Notes: a model not told the origin generated them from the letters alone. A stretch of DNA of 64,000 bases from Arthrobacter sp. D5-1 (GCF_017357425.1 NZ_CP014571.1:2294001-2358000); one strand, 5' to 3'; shown: positions 1 through 9,253, numbered from the stretch's first letter. Translations and numbers: made by a program.

Positions 1-840
1 GCCCATGGAGAGCATCATGACGTTGACGTCACCTTCCAGGTCCTCCCCGGTGGGTGCGCCCACGATCGCAAGCTTGGGGACGGCCCGCGCGGCTTGCGAA
101 GGACTGGCCGCCAGGCCCATCCGGACAGCTGCGAGGCGTCGGATCATGTCCAAAGCATCCAGCTGCAGTTCGACGCCGGCACTCCAGGTTTCATAACGGG
201 CAGTGTCCAGTCCCAACTCCTCGGCACGCACCATGACCACCGGCGCACCGGCGTCGACCATTGATACCGTCCACCGGGTGCCGTTTGCGACAATGACGTC
301 AGTCGGCGCGCCGGTAGGAAGGAGCTTGCCGGTGGTTTTTCCTGCCGGATCACGGAAGCCAAGACCCACCCTGTAGCCAGGAAAAACGACGCCGGGCATG
401 TCTGCATCAGGAATGATCGGCAGTGCGCCCTCGGGGGTCGAAACCCGTTGGATGATGATCTGGCCCGTATTGGTGTTGCGGGTGACGATGCGGGTGGAAT
501 CGCCGTCGGGCGAAACCCAGCCTTTTTCAATGGCGTAAAGCCCCACAACCGCGGAGCAATTCCCGCAGTTGCTTCCCCAGTCCACGGCTGCCTCTTCGAT
601 GCCTACCTGGGCGAAGGTGAATTCGACATCGACTTCATCGTCGTCGGGCCGACTGAGGATCATCGCCTTGCTGGTGGTGGAGGTGGCCCCGCCGACCCCA
701 TCGATCTGGCGGGAGTCCGGGCTTCCGAAGAGCCTGGGAAGCAGCTCGTTGACGTCGGTGCCGGCTTCTTCCAGATGAGCAGTTTCAAAGACCCAGCACT
801 TGCTGGTGCCCCCGCGCATCCATTCCGCTTCTATCTTCAT
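1..840 (-). CDS. PrpF-family isomerase/tautomerase (partial, runs off the left edge)
   Basis: Read on the minus strand, the protein starts at an ATG at 838-840 with a GGGA ribosome site just upstream. About 280 codons are visible and the C-terminus lies outside the window. Landmarks are RGGTSK (residues 9-14), GVGGATSTTSK (48-58) and GSNCGNC (89-95), the hallmark loops of the PrpF fold with its active-site cysteine. Known members isomerise unsaturated tricarboxylates: PrpF acts on 2-methylaconitate in the methylcitrate cycle, and GalD tautomerises 4-oxalomesaconate in gallate/protocatechuate 4,5-cleavage. No other methylcitrate gene is visible, so the substrate is open. A LysR gene starts divergently 227 bp away and may control it. 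The family assignment is firm; the exact reaction is not. Confidence 0.85.
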   Translation of the reverse strand, partial: MKIEAEWMRGGTSKCWVFETAHLEEAGTDVNELLPRLFGSPDSRQIDGVGGATSTTSKAMILSRPDDDEVDVEFTFAQVGIEEAAVDWGSNCGNCSAVVGLYAIEKGWVSPDGDSTRIVTRNTNTGQIIIQRVSTPEGALPIIPDADMPGVVFPGYRVGLGFRDPAGKTTGKLLPTGAPTDVIVANGTRWTVSMVDAGAPVVMVRAEELGLDTARYETWSAGVELQLDALDMIRRLAAVRMGLAASPSQAARAVPKLAIVGAPTGEDLEGDVNVMMLSMG

Positions 841-1067
841 GGTGTTCCCTGCATCTCGGTGATGTTCTTCTTGTACGAGGATGATCGGGATCACAAATGA
901 AGACAATGTTGGATATATGATGGGGGCTGAAGGGATGCTTAATTCACAAAGTTCTCAGCGCACAATGACTGGATTCGGATACGCCAATGTCTGGAAAAGC
1001 TGGCTCTGTGGCAAGTCGGTCTCCCGTAAATACAGTGAATGAACCACTTGGACAGGAGCATGAACGC

Positions 1068-2006
1068 ATGCTTAACGATGAAAACGCCGAACTATTCGAT
1101 ATCCGGCGGCTTGCGCTGCTGGTGGAAGTGGTCGAGCAGGGATCGATCACCGCTGCGGCCGACACCATGCTGTATACGCCATCGGCCGTTTCGCAGCAGT
1201 TGCGCAAGCTCGAGCAGGAAGTCGGACAGCCTCTCCTCAACCGCCGTTCGCGCGGCGTAGTCCCCACCGAGGCCGGCCAGATACTGGCAGGGCACGCCCG
1301 GAAAATTGTTGGGCAGATGCGGGCGGCCCGCGCGGACCTGGATCAGATCGCGGGGCTGCACCGCGGGTCACTGACGGTTGGTACTTTTCCCACGTTGGCG
1401 GGATCGTTTCTCCCGCTTGTCATCCGGGCATTCAAGAAGCGTTACCCCGCCATTGGACTTTCTGTGCGCAGTGCCCGCTTCGACGAATTGGTCTCGGACC
1501 TTGAATCCGGGGTGACGGGACTGTGTCTGCTGTGGGATTACCCTTGGAACCGTTTCAGTGATGAGTCCATCCGCATCACTGAGGTCTTCCAGGAGAGCAC
1601 GGTGATTCTCGTGGCCAAGGGGCACCCCTTGGCTGACCGTGAGGAAGTAAGTATGCGTGAACTCCGGAAGGAGTCATGGATAGTGCGCGCTGAAGCTCAT
1701 CCGGTAGTGGAAGTGTTGCAGCGATCTGCCCACGATGCCGGTTTTGAACCAAACATCGGGTTCCTGGCCAACGACTACCAGGAGGCGCAGGCCATGGTCA
1801 GCGTGGGCATGGGCGTGGCAATGGTGCCTAAGACGGCTGTTGCACTCCAACATCCCGATGTCCGCGTCCTCAGTCTGGGCCCGGACGCCCCCTTACGGCG
1901 GGTACTTCTGGCCCAGCGCCAGGACAAGGTCTACGCCCCCGCCGAAGTGGCATTCCACTCCACGCTGGTGGAAATCGCCCGCGAACGGGGGCGCGACTAC
2001 TTGTAA
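1068..2006 (+). CDS. LysR-family transcriptional regulator
   Basis: The protein has 312 residues. A winged helix-turn-helix spans about residues 10-66 (ITAAADTMLYTPSAVSQQLRKLE), followed by a periplasmic-binding-protein-like effector domain. The ATG at 1068 is preferred because AGGAG lies nine bases upstream; an in-frame ATG at 987 would add 27 residues with no family similarity. It is divergent from the PrpF-family gene, the classic LysR arrangement, so control of that gene is a reasonable inference. The effector is unknown. Its stop codon directly abuts the stop of the convergent DJ-1/PfpI gene. Confidence 0.9.
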   Translation: MLNDENAELFDIRRLALLVEVVEQGSITAAADTMLYTPSAVSQQLRKLEQEVGQPLLNRRSRGVVPTEAGQILAGHARKIVGQMRAARADLDQIAGLHRGSLTVGTFPTLAGSFLPLVIRAFKKRYPAIGLSVRSARFDELVSDLESGVTGLCLLWDYPWNRFSDESIRITEVFQESTVILVAKGHPLADREEVSMRELRKESWIVRAEAHPVVEVLQRSAHDAGFEPNIGFLANDYQEAQAMVSVGMGVAMVPKTAVALQHPDVRVLSLGPDAPLRRVLLAQRQDKVYAPAEVAFHSTLVEIARERGRDYL

Positions 2007-2783
2007 TCAGTGGTCGGCGTCGGCATCAGCCTTCCGGGCGCTTTTCTCTGCGTCCTTCTCCGCACGCACTGCTTCTGCCTCGTGTTGCTCTTCTGCCTTT
2101 TCCTGGTGGATGACTTCGGCGAAGAGCTTTTCCATTTCCTTGGCCACGCCAGCGGCCGAGGCGGGGTTCTGGCCCGTAACCAAGCGGCCGTCCACCGCTA
2201 CCTTCTCCTCGAAGACCCCTGCGGAGACGTGGCGGGCCCCCTGTTCCTCGAGCCGGTCCGCCAGGAAGAACGGGATGACCTTGTCTTTCCCCGCAGCCAC
2301 TTCTTCGTCATTGGTGAACGCGGCTACGTCGCGGCCTTCAACCAGCCTGAACCCGTTGTCCAGTTCTACGTTCAACAGGCCGGCCGGCCCATGGCAGACG
2401 GCACCTACCAGACCGCCCGCGTTGTAGACGCTGGCCACCAGATTCTGCAGGCCTTCGCTGTCCGGGAAGTCCCACATGGTCCCATGGCCGCCCACGAGGT
2501 AGATGGCATCGTACTGTGCGGGGTCTACGACGTCGACGCGTGCGGTGTTGTACAGGCCGGCGCGCGTTGTCTCATCCTGGGTAAAGGCAACCTGGATGGG
2601 ATCGTCCGTGTCCACTTCGTCGCGCGGAGGTTGGCCTCCTTTGATGGAAGCAAAATCGACGAAGTGGCCTGAGTCTTTGAAGACCTTCCAGGGATGTGCG
2701 GCCTCTGCCACGTTGTAGCCGGTCTTCTCTCCCGTGTCGCCGAGCTCGGAAACGCTGGTTAGTACCATGAGGATTTTCTTCAT
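2007..2783 (-). CDS. DJ-1/PfpI superfamily protein (class I glutamine amidotransferase-like, Hsp31-type)
   Basis: The protein has 258 residues. The nucleophile elbow AVCHGP places the reactive cysteine at residue 130, and LVGGHGTMWDFP (97-108) is typical of the Hsp31/YhbO-like branch. Such proteins act as glyoxalase III, deglycase-like or chaperone-type stress proteins in the cytoplasm. The last 35 or so residues are a low-complexity tail rich in Glu, Lys, Ala and Asp, which is not part of the fold and may be a solubility or interaction tail. The ATG at 2781-2783 follows GAAAGGAGC. No operon partner is visible. Confidence 0.88.
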   Translation of the reverse strand: MKKILMVLTSVSELGDTGEKTGYNVAEAAHPWKVFKDSGHFVDFASIKGGQPPRDEVDTDDPIQVAFTQDETTRAGLYNTARVDVVDPAQYDAIYLVGGHGTMWDFPDSEGLQNLVASVYNAGGLVGAVCHGPAGLLNVELDNGFRLVEGRDVAAFTNDEEVAAGKDKVIPFFLADRLEEQGARHVSAGVFEEKVAVDGRLVTGQNPASAAGVAKEMEKLFAEVIHQEKAEEQHEAEAVRAEKDAEKSARKADADADH

Positions 2784-2911
2784 GAAGTGCTCCTTTCGTC
2801 CTCCTCCACCCTACGCCCCCATCAATTCCGGTCCTTTAGTAGGCTGAACGAGCATCCATGCGTCTGCTGTTGCATGCTGTAGTTGTTCCCTGGATCAGGA
2901 GAGTGAGTGCC

Positions 2912-3337
2912 ATGCCCAAGACCGGCAAAAACGATCATGCCCGGAAAAACGAGTTGCCATCGACGCTCCAGCGCTCGGATCAGAAGGCCCAGGACACGTT
3001 CGCCAAGACCTACGACTCGGCGATGGATTCCTATGATGGCGATGAGGGCAGGGCCGCCCGCACGGCTTTCGCGTCGCTGAAGCACAGCTACGAGAAGGTG
3101 GGCGACCATTGGGAACCCAAAGAGGAAAATGGACCTTCCGATGACCACGCGGCGGGAGGGGCCAGCTCGGATAAGCCCACTGCCGGCGGAGTGGACGCCA
3201 ACGCTTCCAAGGAGCACCTCTACCGGCGGGCCCGCGAGCTGGACATCAAGGGCCGTTCAACCATGAACAAGGATGAACTGGTCCAGGCACTGCAGAAAGC
3301 CAATGACGCGGCTACCCGGAAAGCCCGGGAAAGCTGA
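2912..3337 (+). CDS. chaB: ChaB-family protein with C-terminal Rho-N-like helix pair
   Basis: The protein has 141 residues. The N-terminal half (about residues 1-65) contains LPSTLQRSDQKAQDTFAKTY and AFASLKHSYEKVGDHW, the signature of the ChaB family, named after a putative cation-transport regulator in E. coli. A disordered Gly/Ser/Asp linker follows. The C-terminal 45 residues (HLYRRARELDIKGRSTMNKDELVQAL) resemble the SAP/Rho N-terminal helix-extended-loop-helix motif that binds nucleic acid. The ATG at 2912 is preferred over 2858 because AGGAGAG lies eight bases upstream and the family begins MPKT. The biochemical role of ChaB is not established. Confidence 0.82.
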   Translation: MPKTGKNDHARKNELPSTLQRSDQKAQDTFAKTYDSAMDSYDGDEGRAARTAFASLKHSYEKVGDHWEPKEENGPSDDHAAGGASSDKPTAGGVDANASKEHLYRRARELDIKGRSTMNKDELVQALQKANDAATRKARES

Positions 3338-3435
3338 ATCTGGGCGCAGGATGCCGCAGCGGGCGAATGGTTGGGCTGGGTGATGTCAGGCACATTGTGA
3401 CGCGTCTGCGAAGCGCCCTGTTTTTGCTGTTGCGC

Positions 3436-3454
3436 CGAGGTAAGGCTAACCTAA
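3436..3454. promoter_or_regulatory. DtxR/IdeR-type iron box
   Basis: The 19 bases at this position match the DtxR/IdeR operator consensus TTAGGTTAGGCTAACCTAA at 16 of 19 positions, with the right half-site perfect. It lies 57 bases upstream of the TTG start of the importer lipoprotein gene. In actinobacteria the Fe(II)-bound repressor occupies such boxes, so the downstream importer should be induced by iron starvation. The promoter hexamers are not clear. Confidence 0.75.
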
Positions 3455-3511
3455 ATAGTCTCCATTTCCCCATGCCCTCCCGTTCCGGGCATACATCGCA
3501 GGCGGTTCCCT

Positions 3512-5062
3512 TTGCGCAAACTCAGCCGTTCCACAGCAGCCCTTGGGGTCGCTGCACTTCTTTCCCTGACCGGTTGTGGTCTTAGCGGTGGACAGACAGG
3601 CGCCACCGGGAAAGTGGCCGATACCAACCAGCGCATCGTCGTGGATAACTTCCGGGCCCCCGTGGCCAACTGGGCCCTGGAGTCCGATGCCGCGTACATT
3701 CTGTCGTTGTCCGGCTGCCTGGAAACCCTGACCAAATATGATTCCGCCCAGGGCAAGGTGGTCCCGTTCCTGGCAACTGAGTGGAAGCAGGTCTCACCAC
3801 TTGAGTGGGACTTCACCATCCGTGAAGGCGTGAAGTTCCAGGACGGTACCGATCTCACCGCAGAGACCGTCGCCGCTTCGCTGAACTCAGTCCTTAAGGC
3901 CAAGGTGCCTGCAAGGGCTTTCAGCCCGGGCATTGTCAGTGGAGTCCAGGCAACTGACGCCAAGACCGTTCGCGTCACCACGCCGGTGGAGAATCCGCTG
4001 GTGCCGTTCCGCTTGGCGAGCGTCAACACGGGCATCCTCGCGCCTGCTGCCTATACCGGTGCCACGGTGAATCCCTTCGGCCACTGCACGGGACCGTTCA
4101 CCCCAGTGTCTGAGAAGGCGAAGCAGTCCCTGACCCTGGACCGCAACGAGAATTACTGGGGCGGAAAGGTGCAGTTGGCTGGCGCAGAAGTCCGCTTCAT
4201 CACCAATGGCGCTACCAGGGCCGCGCAAGTGCAAACCGGCGAGGCCGACATTTCCTTGTCCATTCCCGCCTCCGCACTGTCCACGCTTGAGAGTGCACCC
4301 GAGGTGTCCGTCCTGAAGGCAGATTCACCCCGCACGGCCACCCTGTACATGAACAACGGCAGGGCACCATTCAACAACGTGGATTTCCGCAAGGCACTCC
4401 GGTCCGCTCTGGACCTGGAAGCCCTGGCCGCCAGCGTCTACGAAGGCGCGGCGTTGCCTGCAGCTGGTCCCTTCGCGCCCTCCGAACCATGGGCATCCAG
4501 CGAAGCCAAGACTCCCAAGCAGAACCTGGACGAGGCGAAGAAGCTCCTGGCCGATGCCGGCTACACCGCGGACAGGCCGCTGGAGATCATCGCCATCGTG
4601 GAGCGGACGGAGTTCGCCGACGTAGCAACGGTGATTCAGGACAACCTCAAGGACATCGGTGTTCCAGTGACCATCCAGGCCAAGGAATACGCCTCGGCTG
4701 AACCGGACGTTCTGGCCGGCAACTATGACATGATCCTGAGCCAGCGCAACCGGCTGATTGACATTGCCGATCCCATTGGCTTCCTGACGGCCGACTACAC
4801 CTGCAAGGGCACGTACAACCTGAGCCACTTCTGCAACGAAGAGTACGACGCACTCATCACAGAAGCTGCCCGGACCTCCACCACTGAGGAACGGTACAAG
4901 CTGTATGGCAAAGCCGGTCGACTCCTGAACGACCAAGCCGTGAACCTGTGGCTGGTCAATGAACAAGCCACGGACGCTGTCCGCAGCAACGTCCTGTCCT
5001 ACGTTCAGGACCCGCTGTCCCGTTACGTCCTGACCGCGCAAACGGCCAAGGCCGGCTCCTGA
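3512..5062 (+). CDS. ABC importer substrate-binding lipoprotein, peptide/nickel (SBP family 5) type
   Basis: The protein has 516 residues. The signal peptide ends in the lipobox LTGC (Cys about residue 22), so the mature protein should be a lipid-anchored binding protein on the outer face of the membrane. Family-5 features include KYDSAQGKVVPFLATEWKQ, FTIREGVKFQDGTDLTAE, YMNNGRAPFNNVDFRKALRS and the C-terminal region around DPLSRY. The start is TTG at 3512, with AGGCGG about six bases upstream. It is the first gene of a four-gene operon and is preceded by an iron box. Family members bind peptides, nickel, opines or metallophore complexes. The iron box makes a metal chelate an attractive ligand here, but that is inference. 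Confidence 0.9.
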   Translation: MRKLSRSTAALGVAALLSLTGCGLSGGQTGATGKVADTNQRIVVDNFRAPVANWALESDAAYILSLSGCLETLTKYDSAQGKVVPFLATEWKQVSPLEWDFTIREGVKFQDGTDLTAETVAASLNSVLKAKVPARAFSPGIVSGVQATDAKTVRVTTPVENPLVPFRLASVNTGILAPAAYTGATVNPFGHCTGPFTPVSEKAKQSLTLDRNENYWGGKVQLAGAEVRFITNGATRAAQVQTGEADISLSIPASALSTLESAPEVSVLKADSPRTATLYMNNGRAPFNNVDFRKALRSALDLEALAASVYEGAALPAAGPFAPSEPWASSEAKTPKQNLDEAKKLLADAGYTADRPLEIIAIVERTEFADVATVIQDNLKDIGVPVTIQAKEYASAEPDVLAGNYDMILSQRNRLIDIADPIGFLTADYTCKGTYNLSHFCNEEYDALITEAARTSTTEERYKLYGKAGRLLNDQAVNLWLVNEQATDAVRSNVLSYVQDPLSRYVLTAQTAKAGS

Positions 5063-5089
5063 CAACGGGCTGGGACAACCGAAGCACGT

Positions 5090-6031
5090 ATGATCACGTT
5101 CCTTGCGAAGCGGACGGCGACCCTGGTGGCCGCCGTCCTGCTGTCGTCTTTCGCCGTCTTCCTGATTCCTTACGTGACCCCAGGCGATCCGGTCCGGAAA
5201 ATTATCCGGTCCCGTGTAGCCGGCGATGTGGTGGACGAAGCCACCGTTCAGGCACTGGCGGAAAGCCTGGGACTCAACGATCCGCTTCCCGTGCAATATC
5301 TCCGGTGGCTGGGCGACTTCTTCACAGGGGACATGGGGTTGTCGCACATTAGCCGTACACCGGTGATTGATCAGGTGTTGCCTGCCTTGGGCATCACCCT
5401 CAGCCTTGTGCTGGTGGCTTTGGGCACGGCCGTGCTGGTGTCCCTCCCATTGGGCATTGTTGCGGCCCTGAAGCAAGGCAGCAAAACCGACAAACTGATC
5501 ACCACTGTCACACAGTCCTTTATTGCCATGCCGGAATACTGGTTGGCACCACTGCTGGTGCTGGTCTTTGCCCTCAAACTTTCCTGGCTGCCCTCGGCCG
5601 GGTGGAATACGGCGTCGTCCATTGTCCTGCCGGCCGCCACGCTGTCCCTTCGGCCCATCAGCTTCTTCACCTCAGCGGTCCGCTCGGGCATGATCGATGC
5701 CCTTGAGGCGGAGCACATTCCCGCTGCCCGGGCCCGCGGCCTTAGCCACGTGCAGACTGTCCTGCGGCATGTTGTTCCCAACGGCCTGGTTCCGTTGTCC
5801 ACGTTGTTCGCGGTGTGGTTCGCCGGTCTTCTGGGAGGTTCGGTCATTGTGGAGGTCATCTTCGCGATCCCCGGGATGGGCCGCCTTCTCTACGACGCCG
5901 TGGTCAACAGTGACATCCCCTTGGCGCAGGGAGGCGTGGTGGTTGTGGTGGCTTTGGCTGTTGCCATCACCACCCTCGCGGACTTCCTGCACCGGATGCT
6001 GAGCCCAAAGGTGAGTGGCGCCCTTGCGTAA
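5090..6031 (+). CDS. ABC importer permease, DppB/NikB type
   Basis: The protein has 313 residues and about six membrane spans. The N-terminus has the typical TPGDPVRKI motif after the first helix, and SLGLNDPLPVQYLRWL precedes the core domain. The EAA loop that contacts the ATPase is visible around EHIPAARARGLSHVQTVLRH. It is the second gene of the operon, 27 bases after the lipoprotein gene, and it overlaps the next permease by 17 bases, so translation is probably coupled. It should pair with the DppC-like subunit to form the membrane channel. Confidence 0.92.
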   Translation: MITFLAKRTATLVAAVLLSSFAVFLIPYVTPGDPVRKIIRSRVAGDVVDEATVQALAESLGLNDPLPVQYLRWLGDFFTGDMGLSHISRTPVIDQVLPALGITLSLVLVALGTAVLVSLPLGIVAALKQGSKTDKLITTVTQSFIAMPEYWLAPLLVLVFALKLSWLPSAGWNTASSIVLPAATLSLRPISFFTSAVRSGMIDALEAEHIPAARARGLSHVQTVLRHVVPNGLVPLSTLFAVWFAGLLGGSVIVEVIFAIPGMGRLLYDAVVNSDIPLAQGGVVVVVALAVAITTLADFLHRMLSPKVSGALA

Positions 6032-6860
6032 ACGGTCAGTGCTCGACGGCGCCGCCGTCGTTATTCTCGTCCTGATAGTTGCCGCCGTCGCGGCTGCACC
6101 GTGGCTGGCACCTTTTCCACCGGACGATCAGAACCTCGCTGCACGGCTCGCGCCACCCAGTGCCACACACTGGTTGGGGACGGACCACCTTGGGCGGGAT
6201 ACGCTCAGCCGCTTGCTCGACGGCGGCCGGTTCTCTTTGGTGGTGGCGGCACTGGCCACGGTCCTGACCGGAATCATTGGTTTGGTGGTCGGTGTGCTCA
6301 GCGCCCGGCGGAAGGGCTGGGTAGACGAACTGTTCACCCGTACCAATGATGTCTTGTTGGCGCTGCCGGAGATGGTGGTGGCATTGTTCATCGTCGCGGC
6401 CATGGGCACAGGTTTTACGTCCCTGCTGGTCGCCCTGACCGTAACCGGGTGGACGCCGTTTGCCCGCCTGGCCCGGACGTTGGCCTACGACGTTTCTGCC
6501 CGCGGGTTCGTCGAAGCAGCGCGCGTGGTGGGCTGTTCGCCGTCGTTCATTGTCTTCCGTCACATCATCCCGCACCTCGCAGCGCCGATGCTGGGGCAGG
6601 CGACACTGCGTTTCGGACAGCTCCTGATCAGCGTGGGAGCCCTGTCCTACCTCGGGCTGGGCGTTCAACCGCCACAATCCGACTGGGGTTCCATGGTGGC
6701 AGCGGCCCAGCCGTATGCGGAGCGGGCACCGTGGGGGATCATTGCTCCGGGCCTCACCATCTTCCTGGTTGCCCTGTGTGTAACGCTGATCGGCCAGCGG
6801 ACGTCACGGCGGGCAGCCGACCCGGTGGATGTCCTGGTAGTGGAGGGCCAGCATGCCTGA
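6015..6860 (+). CDS. ABC importer permease, DppC/NikC type
   Basis: The protein has 281 residues. HWLGTDHLGRDTLSRLLDGGR is diagnostic of DppC-type subunits. The EAA coupling loop is around GFVEAARVVGCSPSFIVFRH, and SYLGLGVQPPQSDWGSM follows near the C-terminus. The GTG start at 6015 lies inside the end of the preceding permease gene, and the stop overlaps the ATPase start by eight bases, which is strong evidence of a single operon. It forms the second half of the transmembrane channel. Confidence 0.92.
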   Translation: MAPLRKRSVLDGAAVVILVLIVAAVAAAPWLAPFPPDDQNLAARLAPPSATHWLGTDHLGRDTLSRLLDGGRFSLVVAALATVLTGIIGLVVGVLSARRKGWVDELFTRTNDVLLALPEMVVALFIVAAMGTGFTSLLVALTVTGWTPFARLARTLAYDVSARGFVEAARVVGCSPSFIVFRHIIPHLAAPMLGQATLRFGQLLISVGALSYLGLGVQPPQSDWGSMVAAAQPYAERAPWGIIAPGLTIFLVALCVTLIGQRTSRRAADPVDVLVVEGQHA

Positions 6861-8433
6861 ACTGGTGATCGAGAACCTGACTGTGCTGGGCACAGACGCA
6901 GGACGCCCGATTCTCTCCGGTGTGAGCCTGGCCGTGCATCCCGGCGAGTTTGTAGCGCTCGTGGGAGGTTCTGGGTCGGGCAAAACCATGACTGCCCGGT
7001 CCGTCCTGCAGTTGCTGCCGCAGCCTTTGCGGATTGCCTCGGGGTCCATCCATGTGGACTCCGTAGACGTGTCCCGTGCCTCCGGACTTGAGCTGAACCG
7101 CATCCGGGGTGGCCGGTTGGGGATGCTTTTCCAGCAGCCCAAGAAGATGTTCAACCCCAGCAAGACCCTCCGTGCCCACCTGAGGGAACCCCTCCGCCTA
7201 CATTCAGGCCTGCGCGGAAAAGCTGCGGAGGAGAAGGTGCTGGAGCTGCTGGCTGAAGTGGGATTCGAGGATCCGCAGTGGGGCGCCCGGGCCTACCCGC
7301 ACCAACTTTCCGGTGGCATGGCCCAACGTGCCATGACAGCCGTGGCCCTGGCGGGCCAGCCGGGGATCCTGCTCGCTGACGAACCAACGTCTGCTTTGGA
7401 CAAGGTCCTGGAACGCCAGATCCTGCAGTTGCTGGACCGCGAACGGAGCCAGCGTGGTCTGGGGATTCTCTACATCACGCACAATCTTGCCTCTGTTGCG
7501 GCCTTCGCAAATCGCGTCCTGGTGATGGAGGCAGGCAAGATCGTGGAGTCGGGCACCACTGAGGAAGTGCTGGGAAGCCCGAAGAGTCCTTACACGCAAA
7601 AACTTCTGGAGGCATCAAACCTCCTGCCATCAGGGACTGTGAAGCAGGTGCACCCGGCGCGGAATGTCCTTACCCTCAACAGCGTCGTCAAGAATTTCGG
7701 CCGCGGCCGCCGGGGTCGCAGTCCAGCACTTGACGCTGTTTCCCTCGAGCTGAAAAAGGGGGAGATCCTGGGAGTGCTCGGCCAATCCGGTTCCGGGAAA
7801 AGCACCTTGGCCAGGTCAATCGTTGGTCTGGAAGGAATGAGCAGCGGCAGCATCACCCGGGCCCTGTCAGCAGACCGGCTTGCCGATCCGACTGCCGTCC
7901 AACTGGTGTTCCAGGAACCACATGACGCCTTCGACCCCCGCATGACACTCCGTGCAAGCCTGGAAGCACCCTTGCCACGGCGGCTCCCGTCGAGCGAGAA
8001 AACCCAACGGCTGAGCGACGCCATGACGGAAGTGGAACTGGAACCCAGTCTGCTGGACAGGCGTCCGGGCCAATGCTCCGGCGGCCAGTTGCAGCGGGTC
8101 ACCATCGCCCGGGCGCTCCTGATGGAGCCGGAAGTGCTCATTTGCGACGAAGCAACCTCCGCCCTGGATGCACTGACACAAAGAACCATCCTTGACCTGC
8201 TGCAACGCCTGCACCGCGAGCGGGGGCTGTCCCTGATGATGATCACCCACGACATGGACGTGGTGCGCCACATGTGCCAGCGTGTAGCCGTCCTCTATCA
8301 GGGGCGGTTGGTGGAACTCACCGACACCGATAAGTTCTTCGCTGACCCGCAGCACCAGCACAGCAAAGACCTGGTCTCGGCCGCGATTCCCTGCAGGGGA
8401 CTGCATCTGAAAAAGATGAGGACCGCCCCTTAG
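6853..8433 (+). CDS. Fused double ATPase of peptide/nickel-type ABC importer (DppD-DppF fusion)
   Basis: The protein has 526 residues and two nucleotide-binding domains in one chain. Domain 1 has Walker A GGSGSGKT (residues about 37-44), signature LSGGMAQR and Walker B LLADEPTSALD. Domain 2, from about residue 275, has Walker A GQSGSGKST, signature CSGGQLQR and Walker B LICDEATSALD, where Ala replaces the usual Pro without touching the catalytic Glu. Fusion of the two ATPases is common in actinobacterial importers of this class. It powers uptake through the two permeases encoded directly upstream. No other transporter gene follows. Confidence 0.92.
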   Translation: MPELVIENLTVLGTDAGRPILSGVSLAVHPGEFVALVGGSGSGKTMTARSVLQLLPQPLRIASGSIHVDSVDVSRASGLELNRIRGGRLGMLFQQPKKMFNPSKTLRAHLREPLRLHSGLRGKAAEEKVLELLAEVGFEDPQWGARAYPHQLSGGMAQRAMTAVALAGQPGILLADEPTSALDKVLERQILQLLDRERSQRGLGILYITHNLASVAAFANRVLVMEAGKIVESGTTEEVLGSPKSPYTQKLLEASNLLPSGTVKQVHPARNVLTLNSVVKNFGRGRRGRSPALDAVSLELKKGEILGVLGQSGSGKSTLARSIVGLEGMSSGSITRALSADRLADPTAVQLVFQEPHDAFDPRMTLRASLEAPLPRRLPSSEKTQRLSDAMTEVELEPSLLDRRPGQCSGGQLQRVTIARALLMEPEVLICDEATSALDALTQRTILDLLQRLHRERGLSLMMITHDMDVVRHMCQRVAVLYQGRLVELTDTDKFFADPQHQHSKDLVSAAIPCRGLHLKKMRTAP

Positions 8434-8440
8434 CAACAGT

Positions 8441-9253
8441 TCACGTCAGATGATCGAAGTCTCCCCGCACCCAGGCGGCATGCCGTTCAGCGGAGTCGTG
8501 CAAAACGGCTTTGGCTCCGGACGATATGACGTTGTTGAAATTCCCATAGATTCGATCGAACCCAAGCGTGTCCAACTGCGCGGCGATCCGCAACACCACG
8601 GCTCCGGACAGCGGCAGGCGGTTCGGGTAGCTTCGCATAAACGAGATGGAACGGCGATCCGGATTGGGAAACACGCTGTCACCGGTCAACAGAACCCCCA
8701 TGCCGGCTGCTCCGGCCGCCCAGTGCGCCACGGCGCTGCCGGGAAAGTGTCCGCCGGTTTGGTGCAGGGTCAGCCCGGGGGCGATCGACATGCTGCCGGA
8801 CCAGTAGGCAATGGTCGGATCATGGCGTCCCAGCCATTGGCGGTCTGCCTCAGTCACCCATACCGGGGCGCCGCCCAGCCGCCGTGACCATTCGACCTGC
8901 ACGCCGAACATGTGCGGATGGCTGGCGGCGATCGCCAGGACAGGTCCGTGCTCCAGCACCGCCTTCACAGCGTCATCGTCGATGTAGGCCACCGGATCCC
9001 ACAGCAACGAGCCCTGGGACGTCACCACCAGCTGGGCCGTCTGGCCGATTCCGACCTTCGGGTCAGTACTGACGCCGATAAGACCTGGTTCGCTTTCCGA
9101 GAACGATATCCGCTGGCCGGCCGTCCTGAGTTGGTCAAGAGTGACCCACTGTTGCCCTTCGTCAGGGACGTACTGCCGTTCGTCGGCACAGATGGGGCAG
9201 ACACCCGGAACGGGTTCATCACGTTCCACCGCACAGGCCGCGCAAATCAGCAT
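8441..9253 (-). CDS. Metallo-beta-lactamase-fold protein with N-terminal zinc ribbon
   Basis: The protein has 270 residues. It begins with a small ribbon, CAAC at residues 4-7 and CPIC at about 19-22, a four-cysteine zinc site. The following domain resembles the metallo-beta-lactamase fold: SHPHMFG replaces the canonical HxHxDH loop, GGHFPGSAVAHW supplies a later histidine and GVLLTGDSVF a conserved aspartate. The ATG at 9253 has AAAGGACC upstream; a longer reading to 9415 has no fold similarity. Family members are hydrolases or oxidoreductases. The degenerate first metal loop makes the chemistry uncertain. It is convergent with the ABC operon, seven bases away. Confidence 0.8.
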   Translation of the reverse strand: MLICAACAVERDEPVPGVCPICADERQYVPDEGQQWVTLDQLRTAGQRISFSESEPGLIGVSTDPKVGIGQTAQLVVTSQGSLLWDPVAYIDDDAVKAVLEHGPVLAIAASHPHMFGVQVEWSRRLGGAPVWVTEADRQWLGRHDPTIAYWSGSMSIAPGLTLHQTGGHFPGSAVAHWAAGAAGMGVLLTGDSVFPNPDRRSISFMRSYPNRLPLSGAVVLRIAAQLDTLGFDRIYGNFNNVISSGAKAVLHDSAERHAAWVRGDFDHLT

